64,000 nucleotides of DNA from assembly GCA_964618455.1 (NCBI GenBank), contig CAZUAQ010000005.1:100633-164632 (forward strand), in the 5' to 3' direction. The DNA comes from CAZUAQ01 sp964618455 (GTDB taxonomy: Bacteria > Planctomycetota > Phycisphaerae > UBA1845 > PWPN01). Each line of letters starts with the position of its first letter. The stretch's first letter is position 1. Both the position numbers and the translations under genes were made by a program. Positions 1-11,280 of this stretch are shown here, one piece after another. The notes below the pieces were generated by a model. The model was not told the origin of the DNA. It searched no databases and saw nothing but the letters and a program-made list of their open reading frames with translations.

Positions 1-37
1 ATTCCGAACAGTCGATAAGGTCGGTAGATATTCTCCT

Positions 38-79
38 GGCCGTCATTCCGTCTCCGCTGGAATGGCCGTCCAGTTTTCC
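38..79 (+). terminator. Possible terminator of a gene upstream of the window
   Basis: CATTCC at 44-49 can pair with GGAATG at 59-64, and the flanking GGCC at 38-41 can pair with GGCC at 64-67 if a short bulge is allowed. A run of four T follows at 74-77. The T run is short and offset, so this is a weak candidate. It sits just upstream of the TPR gene. Confidence 0.25.
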
Positions 80-152
80 CGGAGCGGAAGTCAAAGATAC
101 ATCGTACAATCAGGGATGAAGTCCGAGAATCAGCATTCCAAGGAGGCCTTTC

Positions 153-3100
153 ATGGGTCGGATTGATAAACGAGGGGGCATCGCCAGAAAGCTGACGATC
201 CTTGTCGTCATTGTGGCGGCACTGGTCACGGGTCTCTATACAGCGCACCGCTACCAGAAGTCTTCCACCATGGATCGGGCCCGGTCAGAAGGGCTTCGGG
301 CGTATGAGGAGGGGGATTATCTCATTGCCGGGCGTGAGTTGGGTCGTTATCTGAAAGCCGTCCCTGAAGACGTGGACATCCTGCTGAAGTATGCGGACGC
401 CCAGCTACGTATACGCCCACGCACGGAAGGGGCCATACGTCAGGCCATCGGATCCTACGAGCAGGTCCTCCGTGTCGAGCGAGGCCACCCAAGCGCCTCG
501 GAACAGTTATCGGAACTGTATCTCCTGCTGGATAATCCCATTGATGCTGAACGAGTGGCCCGTTTATGGATACGTGCTCATGCCGACAGCCATAGAGCGC
601 ATCAGCGGCTGATTACCACTATGCTCGAACAGAATGACGAGGACAAGACCACAGCGGCGATTGACCTGGCCCGTGAACGATTCGAGAAACATTCGGACGT
701 AGCCGGAGCGGCGCTGGCCTATGCCGATGCACTGGTAGCGCATGACGACGTGACACAAGCCGAGGAAGTTCTTCGAACGCTTCTGCTGGATGCCGATGGG
801 AAGCTCGCCAAAGAAGTCATAGAGCAAGACCTGGGACTGGAGCTGGCCCTGCGCCTCACTGAGATTCATGTCAGAATCGGAACGGAGGCGGAAGGCGAGC
901 GACAGTCCGACGCTTATCGGAAGGCCGAGCAACTCTACACGCAGATCGTCTCCCTGAGCCCGGAGACGATGAAACCGCTTCTGGCGAAAGCGAGATTCCA
1001 TCTGCTGAAACGATGGCCGCAAGAGGAAGGGGGCGATGCTCCATCCGTACTCCCATGGCGGAATCGGGTCCGGGAAGCCCTGACGCGAGCCTCCCAACGT
1101 GAGGATAAGGAATTGGCCTCTTTCCTCGAACTGGCAACGTTGTGGTACTTCGCCGGGAACATCGAGCAGGGAGAGTCCATCTTTCGGAAAGCGATCGAAA
1201 CCCATCCGGGAGATCCCACTCCGTTCAATGCATGGTCGGAGTGCGTGCTGGCATTGGGGATTCGCGACCAGGCGCGCGTTGTCGCCGACCTTGCCATGAG
1301 CGCGGAACTGGGAGGACAGCGGTTGGATATCCTCCTGCCGGCGATGGAATTGTATTACCTGGCGGAGCGTGCCGAGGATGCGACGCGATGTGCGAAGGAG
1401 TTGAGCGAGAAGGAACGGAACGAGGCCGTTCTGGCCTATGCGGAAAGTCTCCATGCCTGGCATCAGGGAGACATCGAGGAAGCGCTCTCCAAGACATCAT
1501 CTTCATTGGCGACGGCGCCTCATTTCACGCGTGCACTTCGTATGAAGGCACATGCCCTGCGAGCGATGGGCCGGCTTGCCGAAGCAGAGGAAGCCTATCG
1601 GGCGTATCTGAGAGCGGAGACATTTCCCCTGGCACGGGTGCGCGCCCAGTTGGATCTGGCTGAGCTGCTCTCGCAGCAGGACAAACACAGTGAGGCGCTG
1701 GCACTGGTGAGTGCCGTCGCTCGAGATGCGCTGCCGATAGTGTTCAGCGAGGTGGGAGTATCCCTGTTCAATATCAAGGTGGTCGCGGCGGAGGAGGGAG
1801 GACGGGAAGTATCGGAACCGATGTTTCTCGAGGAATTGGAGCGGCAAGCCGTCTTGATGCTTGAAGCGATGCCCGAGAACATGCTTGTACTCAGGCTCGC
1901 CGCTCGTGTGCAGGCGTTGCGGGGGAATTACGCCGAGGTCTCGCGCCTCCTGGACGACTCCGCCCAGGAACGGTCTGTACGATTACCGTCTCTGGTGCTC
2001 CTGGCAGATCTGCTTGCACGGGCGGATCGTTACGGCGAAGCGCTCGAGGCTTATCGGGCAGCACTGGCCCTCACCGAGGAGAACGATCAGCGGCGTCTCC
2101 TTCGATTTCGAACGGCCTCCATGCTGAAGGCCTTGGGCAAGGCGGATGAATGTGTCGAGGTGATCGAGCAGGTGGTGTCGGACGAAGAGGCGCCCGGTCC
2201 GGAGCTCTATCTGGATGCTGCGCGCTTGCTGGCAAACATGGACCAATCCGATCGCGCCTACGCCATGCTCGAGCGTGGGGTGGCCCGTTTTCCGGACCAT
2301 GCGGAGCTATGGGTAGCACTGCTCAATTTTCCGCCATCTGAGAATCGCGGCTTGACACGTCAGCAGATCGTTAACCGGTTACGCGAGATCGAGGGCGACC
2401 AGGGGCTCGAGTGGCAGCGGGCACAGGCACGGATCTGGCTGGATCAGCCGGATTGGCGGCGGCACGAACCCGAGATCAAACGCATGCTGAGCCAGTGTGT
2501 GACCGCTCGGCCGGATTGGGTCGCGGCGCTGGTGACCTATGCGGACTATCAGGCCAAAGCGGGCCGAACAGCACAGGCCCTGGAAACCTATCGGGAAGCT
2601 TTTCGGGCAGGCGAGCGTCGAAGTCAGTACGTGGCGGAACGGGCGCTGCCGTCGGCACTGGCGCAACGGAGCTGGACAGACGTTCGCGCGTTCCTTCGCG
2701 CGTTACCCGAGGAAGAACCACGGTACGATCCGTATCGCGTGGCGCTGGAGCGCCAGTTCAACCCAGCACGCGCGGAAAGCATGCTGGTCGAGAACGTGGA
2801 AGATCGACCGGAGGATTGGGTATCGCGCCTGGAGTTGGCAAGAATTCGGACAGCGCAGGGGCGCCACGAAGATGCGCAAACCTTGTTGAATCAGGCGGCT
2901 CGCATCGCGCCGGAGGAGCCCCAGGTATTGACTGTTCAGGTACGCCTCCTTCTCGAGCAGGGGCAGCCCGAAGCGGCCGTGAAGCGGTGCACTCAGGTGA
3001 TCGAGGCATCCGGCCTGCCGGAAGCCTACGCGCTGCGCGGCTCAGCTTATAACCTGCTCGGCGATAGGGCGAAGGCGGAAGCGGATCTCCGTCGTGTCGC

Positions 3101-4571
3101 GGAGACCGAGGGGTGGGAGGAACGCGGCCATCTCGGCCTCGGCGAGTTTTTCCTGTCCCACGGCAAGCGCGAGGTAGCGCTAAGCGTCTGGCAGGAGGGA
3201 TTGAACAAGCTGCCGGGGAATCTTGCGCTACGGCAGGCGATCGTAGAGTTGCTGCTTCGGGGCGAGGATCGTGAAATAACCGAGGGACGGAGCCGGCTCG
3301 ATCAACTGATTCAGGAGTTTCCGCGCAACGAAGAATTGCTGACCCTCAAGGGGCAGTCGCTCGAACGTGAATATCCACGTCGCGCCGAGGAGTATTATTT
3401 AGACGCTCTTGAATTAAACGACCGATACGCCGATGCGTTGCGCCGAATGGCTTTTCTATCTGCCCAGCAGGGCAACCGGGAACAGGCGCTAACCTACGCC
3501 CAGCGTTGCCTGCAGACCGACTCCGAAGACATGGAGACGCTGCTTCTGCGCGCACAGCTGCTGGCCAGAGATGATCCGGCCGTTTCGCGCTCGTCGGGTC
3601 TTCAGGCGGCGGACGTGGCGCGTCGCGCCCTGCGGAGAAATCCTGACAATGGATCGGCGGTCATGAACCTCGCCAAGGCCCTCCGTCTTGCGGGACAAGC
3701 CTCCGAGGCACTCAAGGCAATCGAAGCTTATCTGGACGTTGTTCCAAAGGGTGCCATGAGCGAAGAGGTGCGTTTTCTCGCGATTGAGATTTTGCTCAAT
3801 GACGGGCAAGTCGACGAGGCTGCCCCGCACCTGGAAGCACTGGAGGCAACGAAAGCGGAGGAACCGCGACTGATTCAGGCGCGGCTGTTCATGCACGCGC
3901 AGAAGGGGGAATGGGATCAATTGGTGACGACGGCGGAGCGTTTCGCGCAGAACCATCCCGAGGTCCTGGACGTACCCATGAGTGCAGTCGAGTTATTGAT
4001 GGAATCCTCGGAGGCCGCTCAGCGGGAACGGGGGGTTCGCTTGGCCGACGCGCTGGCACGACGGGCAAGTGAGCACGACCGAGTCCAGGCGTTCGTCGGA
4101 AGAGTTCTTATCGGGGCGGGCCGGACGGACGAGGCGGTGGCGCGCCTTCGCCGTGCCATTGAGCTGAATCCGTCGAATCTGGACGCCCTGAACAACCTGG
4201 CCTGGCTGCTTTCCGAGGAAAAAGATGACCCGGAGTCCGCCTATCGCCTACTTGCCCCGGTCATCGAATCTTCCTCTTCGAACCCGATTTACCCGTATCT
4301 CCTGGATACCTGGGGCATGGTGTTGCTGAAACGCGGGCAGAAAGACGAAGCGGCGGAGGCATTTCGTCGATGCATCCAGGACTGGCGGACCGATTCCGTC
4401 ACGCAGGCCGTGGCTACCCTCGGTTTGGCGAAGACCTATATGGAGAGGGATGTCTTGGAGAGCCGCCGGCTGCTCCAGCGCCTGCGGGCAGGAACTCAGT
4501 GGGAAAACCTCCCTGAAGATATTCAGGCTGAGGTGGAAACACTCTTGGAGCAGGCGAATAATGCCCTATGA
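153..4571 (+). CDS. Giant membrane-anchored TPR-repeat protein
   Basis: The protein has 1472 residues. It begins with a short basic segment and one hydrophobic helix at about residues 14-31, so the rest is probably periplasmic and tethered to the inner membrane. The remainder is a near-continuous alpha-helical array of tetratricopeptide-type repeats, with recurring A-A-Y-R and L-G-x-x-E-A patterns and a clear TPR at about 1310-1350 (AVARLRRAIELNPSNLDALN). TPR arrays are protein-binding scaffolds. Long TPR proteins like this accompany exopolysaccharide and PEP-CTERM/exosortase loci, and the next gene encodes a chain-length/tyrosine-kinase protein, so a scaffold role in polysaccharide assembly is inferred. 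The start is supported by AAGGAGG at 139-145. The exact subfamily was not identified. Confidence 0.85.
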   Translation: MGRIDKRGGIARKLTILVVIVAALVTGLYTAHRYQKSSTMDRARSEGLRAYEEGDYLIAGRELGRYLKAVPEDVDILLKYADAQLRIRPRTEGAIRQAIGSYEQVLRVERGHPSASEQLSELYLLLDNPIDAERVARLWIRAHADSHRAHQRLITTMLEQNDEDKTTAAIDLARERFEKHSDVAGAALAYADALVAHDDVTQAEEVLRTLLLDADGKLAKEVIEQDLGLELALRLTEIHVRIGTEAEGERQSDAYRKAEQLYTQIVSLSPETMKPLLAKARFHLLKRWPQEEGGDAPSVLPWRNRVREALTRASQREDKELASFLELATLWYFAGNIEQGESIFRKAIETHPGDPTPFNAWSECVLALGIRDQARVVADLAMSAELGGQRLDILLPAMELYYLAERAEDATRCAKELSEKERNEAVLAYAESLHAWHQGDIEEALSKTSSSLATAPHFTRALRMKAHALRAMGRLAEAEEAYRAYLRAETFPLARVRAQLDLAELLSQQDKHSEALALVSAVARDALPIVFSEVGVSLFNIKVVAAEEGGREVSEPMFLEELERQAVLMLEAMPENMLVLRLAARVQALRGNYAEVSRLLDDSAQERSVRLPSLVLLADLLARADRYGEALEAYRAALALTEENDQRRLLRFRTASMLKALGKADECVEVIEQVVSDEEAPGPELYLDAARLLANMDQSDRAYAMLERGVARFPDHAELWVALLNFPPSENRGLTRQQIVNRLREIEGDQGLEWQRAQARIWLDQPDWRRHEPEIKRMLSQCVTARPDWVAALVTYADYQAKAGRTAQALETYREAFRAGERRSQYVAERALPSALAQRSWTDVRAFLRALPEEEPRYDPYRVALERQFNPARAESMLVENVEDRPEDWVSRLELARIRTAQGRHEDAQTLLNQAARIAPEEPQVLTVQVRLLLEQGQPEAAVKRCTQVIEASGLPEAYALRGSAYNLLGDRAKAEADLRRVAETEGWEERGHLGLGEFFLSHGKREVALSVWQEGLNKLPGNLALRQAIVELLLRGEDREITEGRSRLDQLIQEFPRNEELLTLKGQSLEREYPRRAEEYYLDALELNDRYADALRRMAFLSAQQGNREQALTYAQRCLQTDSEDMETLLLRAQLLARDDPAVSRSSGLQAADVARRALRRNPDNGSAVMNLAKALRLAGQASEALKAIEAYLDVVPKGAMSEEVRFLAIEILLNDGQVDEAAPHLEALEATKAEEPRLIQARLFMHAQKGEWDQLVTTAERFAQNHPEVLDVPMSAVELLMESSEAAQRERGVRLADALARRASEHDRVQAFVGRVLIGAGRTDEAVARLRRAIELNPSNLDALNNLAWLLSEEKDDPESAYRLLAPVIESSSSNPIYPYLLDTWGMVLLKRGQKDEAAEAFRRCIQDWRTDSVTQAVATLGLAKTYMERDVLESRRLLQRLRAGTQWENLPEDIQAEVETLLEQANNAL

Positions 4572-4618
4572 CATATGGCGTTGCAATCGTCCGATAATCC
4601 GCGTCCAGAGAATCGATC

Positions 4619-6871
4619 ATGAGCAATAATCTACAACTATTCGGCAAGGACTCGGATCCGTTGGGGGCACTTCCCACGGGGGAGGAGTCCGCTCAGGAAA
4701 GCCGTCAGACGAAAGTGGATGTTCTCGGTCTCTTGCGTCGGAGATGGCTGCTGATTGCGCTGCTCTGGCTGATTCCGACCGTTCCCGTGGTGGCTTTGAT
4801 CTTGACAAAGTGGAAACCGACTTATACCGCTACGGGTATCGTCGAGGTACGTCCGATCGAGGACAAGATTCTCTATCGCGATGACAATTCGGACTCCCGC
4901 TTTTTCCAGGCCGATTTGCGCACTCAATCAAATACCATTCTGAATCAAAGCGTGCTTCAGGCCGCCTTGTCGCAGTTGCGTGTGGATTCTCCGGAACTGG
5001 ATATTCTGCAAAAAGAGGACCCGCTGCCCAATCTACGTCTCGCCTGTGAGGCGGAGCTTGTCCCCAATTCGTTCCTGATCACGCTCTCGGTAACGCAAGA
5101 CAAGGGCGCAGAAGCGGTCAAAATCGCCGATGCCATTCTGCAGGCTTACATGGAGCGGGAAGGTGACCAGGGTGCCACGACCCGTGCGAGGCGAAAGGCG
5201 GTACTGGAGTCCGAACGGGATGAACTCTATGACAAGCTTGAGGAGCTGAATCAATACATTTACGACCTCGCCAACGTTTACGGCGCGGCCACGGAGGAGT
5301 TGTTCGGAGTTCTTCGAGAGTCTCACGAACAGGACACTATGGAGCGCCGCAGCGCATTGCGTGCTGCTGAAGATGAGCTTTTCGAGATCGAGCAGAAACT
5401 CGGCGTCTTGAATAGTTCAACGAGCCAGCCCGCTGCGGTCTGGTCGGAGGACGTGTTCGCCGAGCGAAGCCGCTTCATCGAGAGCGACCCGATGGTCATC
5501 TCGGTTCGCCAACAGATTACGGATGTCTCCTCCAAGCTGGCGGATTACCTGTCGCGACTTCCCGAGGAAAGCCAGACCGTGACCCGGACGCGTGAGAAAC
5601 TGGAGCGACTTCGGCAGCAACATGAGCGGTTTCGGAACGATGCGATGGAGGCTTTCGATGCTCAACTCGTTCAGCAGCAGGCCCAGCGGCATGTCGAGAT
5701 GAAGGCCACGCTGGAGCACCGGTTGAAGTCCGCTCAACTGCAGCGCGATAGACTGCGGATGGAAGTACAAGGCCTGGAAGAGAAAGGCTTGCAGATCGGC
5801 AAGCAAGGGATCGAAATCGAACAGAAGAAGGCGTCGCGCGACCAGATCGAGAGGCTCTACGATCAGATTCAGAACGAGCTTCGCAAACTCGATATCGAGA
5901 GCCGGCGGTTGAGCCGGATTCGGGTGGCCTCGAATCCTGAGATTCGTCCGAGCGGCATCAACGATCCCCGCAAGAAGTACTCCGCGATGTCCGTCGCCGG
6001 ATTTTTCGGATTCGCTTTTATCGTGGGCTTGCTCCTGGAACTCCGGGATCAGCGATTGCGTGAGACGGACCAGTTGAAGCAATTCGGGAACCTGCCGCTG
6101 CTCGGCGCCGTCCCTTCGATCCATGATCTCGAGAAGAAGATCATCAACGAAGAGGATTTCGCGGAAAGCTACCGGCTGATCCGGACCGCGCTGAACGGCT
6201 GTTCCCGAGGACGGAACGACAAGGTCTACCTGATCACCAGCGCCCGTTCGGGAGAGGGTAAGACGAGCCTGGCGGTGAGTCTTGCGATCAGCCTCACCGA
6301 GCCCGGCCATCGTGTCCTGCTGATCGATGGAGATACGCAGTGCCCGAACGCCGGACGGATCCTGAAAATCAAGCCGACGGTCGGACTCCGAGACGCACTG
6401 GAGGGGAAGCGTTCTCCACGCGAGTGCATTATGAGTTCCGGGGTCACCGGCCTGGAAGTGATGGTGTGCCGATCCAACGGTCAGAGTTTGTCCGGCCTCC
6501 TCGATACGAGGACCGCCAAACGCATCCTCGATGATTTACGCGAGACATACGACTACATCATTCTCGATTCCCCTCCCACTTTATCGACGGCGGACGCCTT
6601 GGTGTGGGCGTCGGCAGTCGACGGTGTGATTCTGTCATCCTTCATCGGCCACACGGATCGCGTCGCCATGCAGATGGCCCGGGAGCGTTTGGAAAGTGTG
6701 GGGGGGCAGATTCTCGGCGTAGTCACGTCCAATGTGCCGCACAACTCGCGATTCTATTCCTACTCCACGACCAGTACAGAACGTGAGCAGGGCCATGAAC
6801 GGGATGTCGGCCCTCACCCGCTCTTGATGGCGCATCGTCTGGACGACAAGCCTTCGAAGAAGAAGTCCTGA
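4619..6871 (+). CDS. Polysaccharide co-polymerase fused to BY-type tyrosine kinase (Wzz-Wzc-like)
   Basis: This 750-residue inner-membrane protein probably controls exopolysaccharide chain length and export. An N-terminal Wzz domain has a transmembrane helix at about 42-60. A long coiled-coil-rich periplasmic part spans about 190-440, and a second helix lies at about 456-476. The cytoplasmic kinase domain has a Walker A motif (GEGKTS, 545-550), a Walker A' motif (LLIDGD, Asp570 and Asp572) and a Walker B motif (IILDSPP, Asp650). The usual arginine of the A' motif (DxDxR) is glutamine here (DGDTQ). The C-terminal tyrosine cluster is poor (FYSYS). It lies 47 bp downstream of the TPR gene on the same strand, consistent with co-transcription. 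The Shine-Dalgarno sequence is weak. Confidence 0.9.
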   Translation: MSNNLQLFGKDSDPLGALPTGEESAQESRQTKVDVLGLLRRRWLLIALLWLIPTVPVVALILTKWKPTYTATGIVEVRPIEDKILYRDDNSDSRFFQADLRTQSNTILNQSVLQAALSQLRVDSPELDILQKEDPLPNLRLACEAELVPNSFLITLSVTQDKGAEAVKIADAILQAYMEREGDQGATTRARRKAVLESERDELYDKLEELNQYIYDLANVYGAATEELFGVLRESHEQDTMERRSALRAAEDELFEIEQKLGVLNSSTSQPAAVWSEDVFAERSRFIESDPMVISVRQQITDVSSKLADYLSRLPEESQTVTRTREKLERLRQQHERFRNDAMEAFDAQLVQQQAQRHVEMKATLEHRLKSAQLQRDRLRMEVQGLEEKGLQIGKQGIEIEQKKASRDQIERLYDQIQNELRKLDIESRRLSRIRVASNPEIRPSGINDPRKKYSAMSVAGFFGFAFIVGLLLELRDQRLRETDQLKQFGNLPLLGAVPSIHDLEKKIINEEDFAESYRLIRTALNGCSRGRNDKVYLITSARSGEGKTSLAVSLAISLTEPGHRVLLIDGDTQCPNAGRILKIKPTVGLRDALEGKRSPRECIMSSGVTGLEVMVCRSNGQSLSGLLDTRTAKRILDDLRETYDYIILDSPPTLSTADALVWASAVDGVILSSFIGHTDRVAMQMARERLESVGGQILGVVTSNVPHNSRFYSYSTTSTEREQGHERDVGPHPLLMAHRLDDKPSKKKS

Positions 6872-6913
6872 TAACTTCCGGCTCAGGTGACGCACATATT
6901 TTTGATAATAAGT

Positions 6914-8221
6914 TTATGCGCCCGGCCGATCTTCTCTCCTGATACCCGATTCCGGTAAGTGCATCGCTCCCCCTGCAAGGGTACTGGTCTGGCTTGTGCC
7001 GCGCAGAGCCGAAGTGGATTCGTCGGCCGCTGGCTTCCGTTTCGAGTGGATCCCGAGAGGGCCGGACTCGTTGGGTTGGGTCAGCGGCTGTGTCAGCGAC
7101 GGGAACCACCTGTCACGCAGGCGAAGCACGGGGAACTCCACCAATTTGGCAAGCAGGATGCCCGCGATGATGCTCAGTGCTACATACGCCGGTGTGTAGA
7201 CGAGCCATGGGACGTTCCATGAATCCAGGGGCATCATGAACCAATGCACCACGGCGTAGTGCCAGAGATAGATCGAGTAGGAATGGGAGCCGATGTAACC
7301 GATGAACCGGGTGAATGCATTCTGGGGGAAATTGATGATCATCAGCCAACTGAGCAGGACGCCGCTGAAGCCGTAAATGATCGTGAGCCCGATGGTCGGC
7401 ACGATGATGTTCTGGCGTGGGAGAACGAGAAGGACCGGGCACAGCAGCAAGCCGCTGACTGCCAGGAGCGGGAGCGACCAGCGTGAGAAATAGCGGACGA
7501 AAGCCTCGGCATGATAGTGGTAGTAATAGGAGAGGAAAACACCGAAGAGCAGCGAGTCGAAGCGCAGATGGCTGACCAGGATATGCGACCCATGCCTGTA
7601 TTCCCACATCAGGTTCGTGAAGACGCGGGCCGCCAGCTCGATCGCAGCGACGGCGAGGAAGAACTGAGGGATGTAGGCGAAGGGATGGGGCGCATGCCGC
7701 GCCAGCCGGGCGAGGATCAGTAGAAAGAGGGGCAGCGTCAGGTAAAAGTGCTCTTCGACGGCCAACGACCAGGTGTGCCCCCAGAGGGCGCCGATGTAAT
7801 TCTGAAAAAAGAGCAGTTCGCCGATCACCTGATGTGCCCTGGGCATGTCGCCCATGGAGACACGGACGATGACGGTGACGAGCACGAGAAAGTAGAGCGC
7901 GGGGTAGATCTTGAGGCCTCGGCGGATCAGGAACCGCCCGATTCCCATGTTGCCGGAGCGCATCTGTTCGCGGAAGAGCAGGCCGGAGACGAGAAAGCCA
8001 CTCAAGACAAAGAAGAGATCCACGCCGACCCACCCGGCGCTCTGGAGCCGATTGATCGACTTCTCAATCAGGTCATTCCACTCGGTCGGGGCGGGAAGCA
8101 TGTGGTTCCCCAGCACGAGGAGCACCGCCACCGTGCGCAGGACGTCCAAGGGAAGCAGGCGTTTGCCCGAAGGCGTTGCCGAGGATTTCGGTGGGATGGG
8201 TGCGTTGGGATTGGCCGCCAT
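6914..8221 (-). CDS. Membrane acyltransferase, acyltransferase-3 (OafA/YrhL) family
   Basis: The protein has 435 residues and about ten predicted transmembrane helices. The family O-acylates (often acetylates) extracytoplasmic polysaccharides. The diagnostic N-terminal block is present (LDVLRTVAVLLVLGNH, with the family histidine in GNH), as is the FFVLSGFLVSGLLFRE motif of the second helix. The ATG at 8221 was chosen because the family homology begins about 20 residues later and a GGAAGGGG Shine-Dalgarno lies upstream. An open frame extends to 8398, but that part does not look like protein of this family. Convergent with the BY-kinase gene, it probably decorates the polysaccharide made by this locus. 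Confidence 0.88.
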   Translation of the reverse strand: MAANPNAPIPPKSSATPSGKRLLPLDVLRTVAVLLVLGNHMLPAPTEWNDLIEKSINRLQSAGWVGVDLFFVLSGFLVSGLLFREQMRSGNMGIGRFLIRRGLKIYPALYFLVLVTVIVRVSMGDMPRAHQVIGELLFFQNYIGALWGHTWSLAVEEHFYLTLPLFLLILARLARHAPHPFAYIPQFFLAVAAIELAARVFTNLMWEYRHGSHILVSHLRFDSLLFGVFLSYYYHYHAEAFVRYFSRWSLPLLAVSGLLLCPVLLVLPRQNIIVPTIGLTIIYGFSGVLLSWLMIINFPQNAFTRFIGYIGSHSYSIYLWHYAVVHWFMMPLDSWNVPWLVYTPAYVALSIIAGILLAKLVEFPVLRLRDRWFPSLTQPLTQPNESGPLGIHSKRKPAADESTSALRGTSQTSTLAGGAMHLPESGIRREDRPGA

Positions 8222-8268
8222 TCTCGCTGAACCCCTTCCGACTCGGTCGCAGGCCGCTACGAATGCTG

Positions 8269-8297
8269 AGTATAGCTCTATGTGAAATGCGATCCAA
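8269..8297 (-). promoter_or_regulatory. Possible sigma-70 promoter of the acyltransferase gene
   Basis: Read on the minus strand, TATACT (8274-8269) is a 5/6 match to the -10 box. TTGGAT (8297-8292), a poor -35 box, lies upstream with a 17-bp spacer. Transcription would start near 8262, about 40 nt before the ATG at 8221. Confidence 0.35.
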
Positions 8298-8361
8298 ATA
8301 TGAATCCAGGTATGCCGCCCGTATCGGACAGGAATCGAACTCGCTTTCGGCAACTGGTGAA

Positions 8362-9669
8362 TTATGGGCGCATATCGACAAGCAGTTCCGCCCGGCACAG
8401 GGCTTCAGCGACGCTTCGTGCCTGATCGAACGCGACGCCGGCCTGACAGGCAATGTCGAGAAGGGAACGCGTCCCGTCGGCGAGGTTGAGGACCCATAAC
8501 ATCGCGAGCTGGCGTTCCTTCGCGTCAGACGCTCCGCCCAGGGTCTCGTAGAGACCACGTTTTCCGAGCTGCGGCTCGCAGTATGGGTTGAGGTTCTTGA
8601 AGACGGCATTGGCTTCGATCACGCGGATGATTTGGAGGTACGTGCGCACCGACTCCGCGAGGGCGTCCGGCTTGACGAAGTCCAGGTTGTCCGCCGAGGT
8701 ATGATACTCGGGAAATCGGCCATAGGGGGTTCGCGTCAACGAGCCGACGGGGAGGTTGAAGCCGGGTGAGCCGTACTGGCGTTCGTCGTATCCATAAGGG
8801 ACGAAATCCTCGATCGCGTGCTGCTTCCCCGACGATTGCAGAACGTACTCCGCCACGCGATCGATTTCGGCGTCACCGTGACGGCTTCGCTTGTAGTGAA
8901 AGCACCCGGCGTCACCGAGGCAGGCCATGACCAGGCCGTGGCGGATGTTCGTAGCGGATTCCTGGTTACGTGCCAGCCACGTGATGGCGCCGATGGTGCC
9001 GGGAATGAACAGGAATCGGTAGGTGTAGTGTCGTTCGACCTTCGCCAGGCGCTCGGCCAGCGTCGTGCTGACGGCCAGGCTCGAGAGATTGTCATTGGCC
9101 AGCGAGGGATGGCAGACGTGACAGGAGAGAAGGAACTCCTGCTGCGACTTGCCGGGAAGCACCAGTTCACCGTAAGTGAGGTGGCCCCTTTCGAGCGTGG
9201 AGTCGATGTAAACCTCATAGTTGCCGGAGGGTAGGGCTTCGCGTTGCCGGTGCGGGAGACAGAAGCCCCAGCGCTCCTGGAAGTAGGAGGTACGGTAGGG
9301 GATCCAGACGGGGTGTTCGGGGAGCGAATGGAGATGAGCCTGAAGTTCGTCGAGCGCCAGCGTCTCGTGCACGGGAACGCTGTAGTTGAGCACGTGAAGG
9401 CTGTGGTCGGCGAAGTCGACGATCTTGCGGCCGTCGGGATCCTTGACCCATGCCTCGCGAATGTTCCATTCATTGGGCACGGTCCAGTCGAAGACGGGCG
9501 TGCCGGTTGCGACTTCATGGATCTCGATCGGGATACGCTGCCTGACGGCCTGAAGCGTCTGTCGGACGCCGTCTCCGGTGATGCTGCGGCAGATGGGATA
9601 CAGACCGGAGATCCACGCGTGCATGTCCTCGCCTGGAATGTCGTCGCTTGACGCCGGATTCAATTCCAC
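8362..9669 (-). CDS. DUF4910 aminopeptidase-like protein with C-terminal winged helix
   Basis: The protein has 435 residues. It resembles the COG4310-type proteins (DUF2172 plus DUF4910), which have an M28 peptidase-like fold and are common in polysaccharide biosynthesis loci. Possible metal ligands are visible in SCHVCHPSLAND (about 182-193), in the GDAGCFHYKRS region (about 252-262) and in EYHTSADN (about 325-332). The last 80 residues look like a winged-helix domain. The start is GTG at 9669, supported by a GGAG seven bases upstream. It lies 140 bp upstream of the acyltransferase on the same strand. The substrate is unknown, and whether it acts on peptides or on sugar intermediates cannot be told from sequence. 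Confidence 0.8.
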   Translation of the reverse strand: MELNPASSDDIPGEDMHAWISGLYPICRSITGDGVRQTLQAVRQRIPIEIHEVATGTPVFDWTVPNEWNIREAWVKDPDGRKIVDFADHSLHVLNYSVPVHETLALDELQAHLHSLPEHPVWIPYRTSYFQERWGFCLPHRQREALPSGNYEVYIDSTLERGHLTYGELVLPGKSQQEFLLSCHVCHPSLANDNLSSLAVSTTLAERLAKVERHYTYRFLFIPGTIGAITWLARNQESATNIRHGLVMACLGDAGCFHYKRSRHGDAEIDRVAEYVLQSSGKQHAIEDFVPYGYDERQYGSPGFNLPVGSLTRTPYGRFPEYHTSADNLDFVKPDALAESVRTYLQIIRVIEANAVFKNLNPYCEPQLGKRGLYETLGGASDAKERQLAMLWVLNLADGTRSLLDIACQAGVAFDQARSVAEALCRAELLVDMRP

Positions 9670-9950
9670 AATGAAACTCCAATACCGGTGAAGCGGTTTG
9701 CCGTGTACTCCCGCAGATTCATCGAAACAGGCTACCGGTGAGGCTATGGGGTGGCAAGCATATCGGTTCCGTTTGGCCTCCGATGCATCCCGCCGGGCGG
9801 ATCCTCACCAGCTGCGGACCGGTATCAGCATCGACAAATGGGGGATCAACCGCTATCTTACCTCCCCGAAGATTTGACCCGGTTGTGGGCTGCAATTCTC
9901 AACATCATGTGCCCCGAAAATGTGCTGTTCTTGATGGAAAGGTTAGAGCG

Positions 9951-11192
<1,242 letters not shown>

Positions 11193-11280
11193 CAACGCCG
11201 AGGCGGCGGGAAGGAGATCGCATCCAGCGCCAGGTGAAACGCCCTGCCGACACGCGAGCTTCCCCTCATGATTGGACAAA

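Noticed and set aside
564..1463. Long minus-strand frame opposite the TPR gene
   Set aside because: It lies wholly antisense to a well-supported coding gene and shows no recognisable protein features.
9738..9950. N-terminal extension of isocitrate dehydrogenase
   Set aside because: The in-frame sequence has no family resemblance, and a ribosome-binding site precedes the ATG at 9951.
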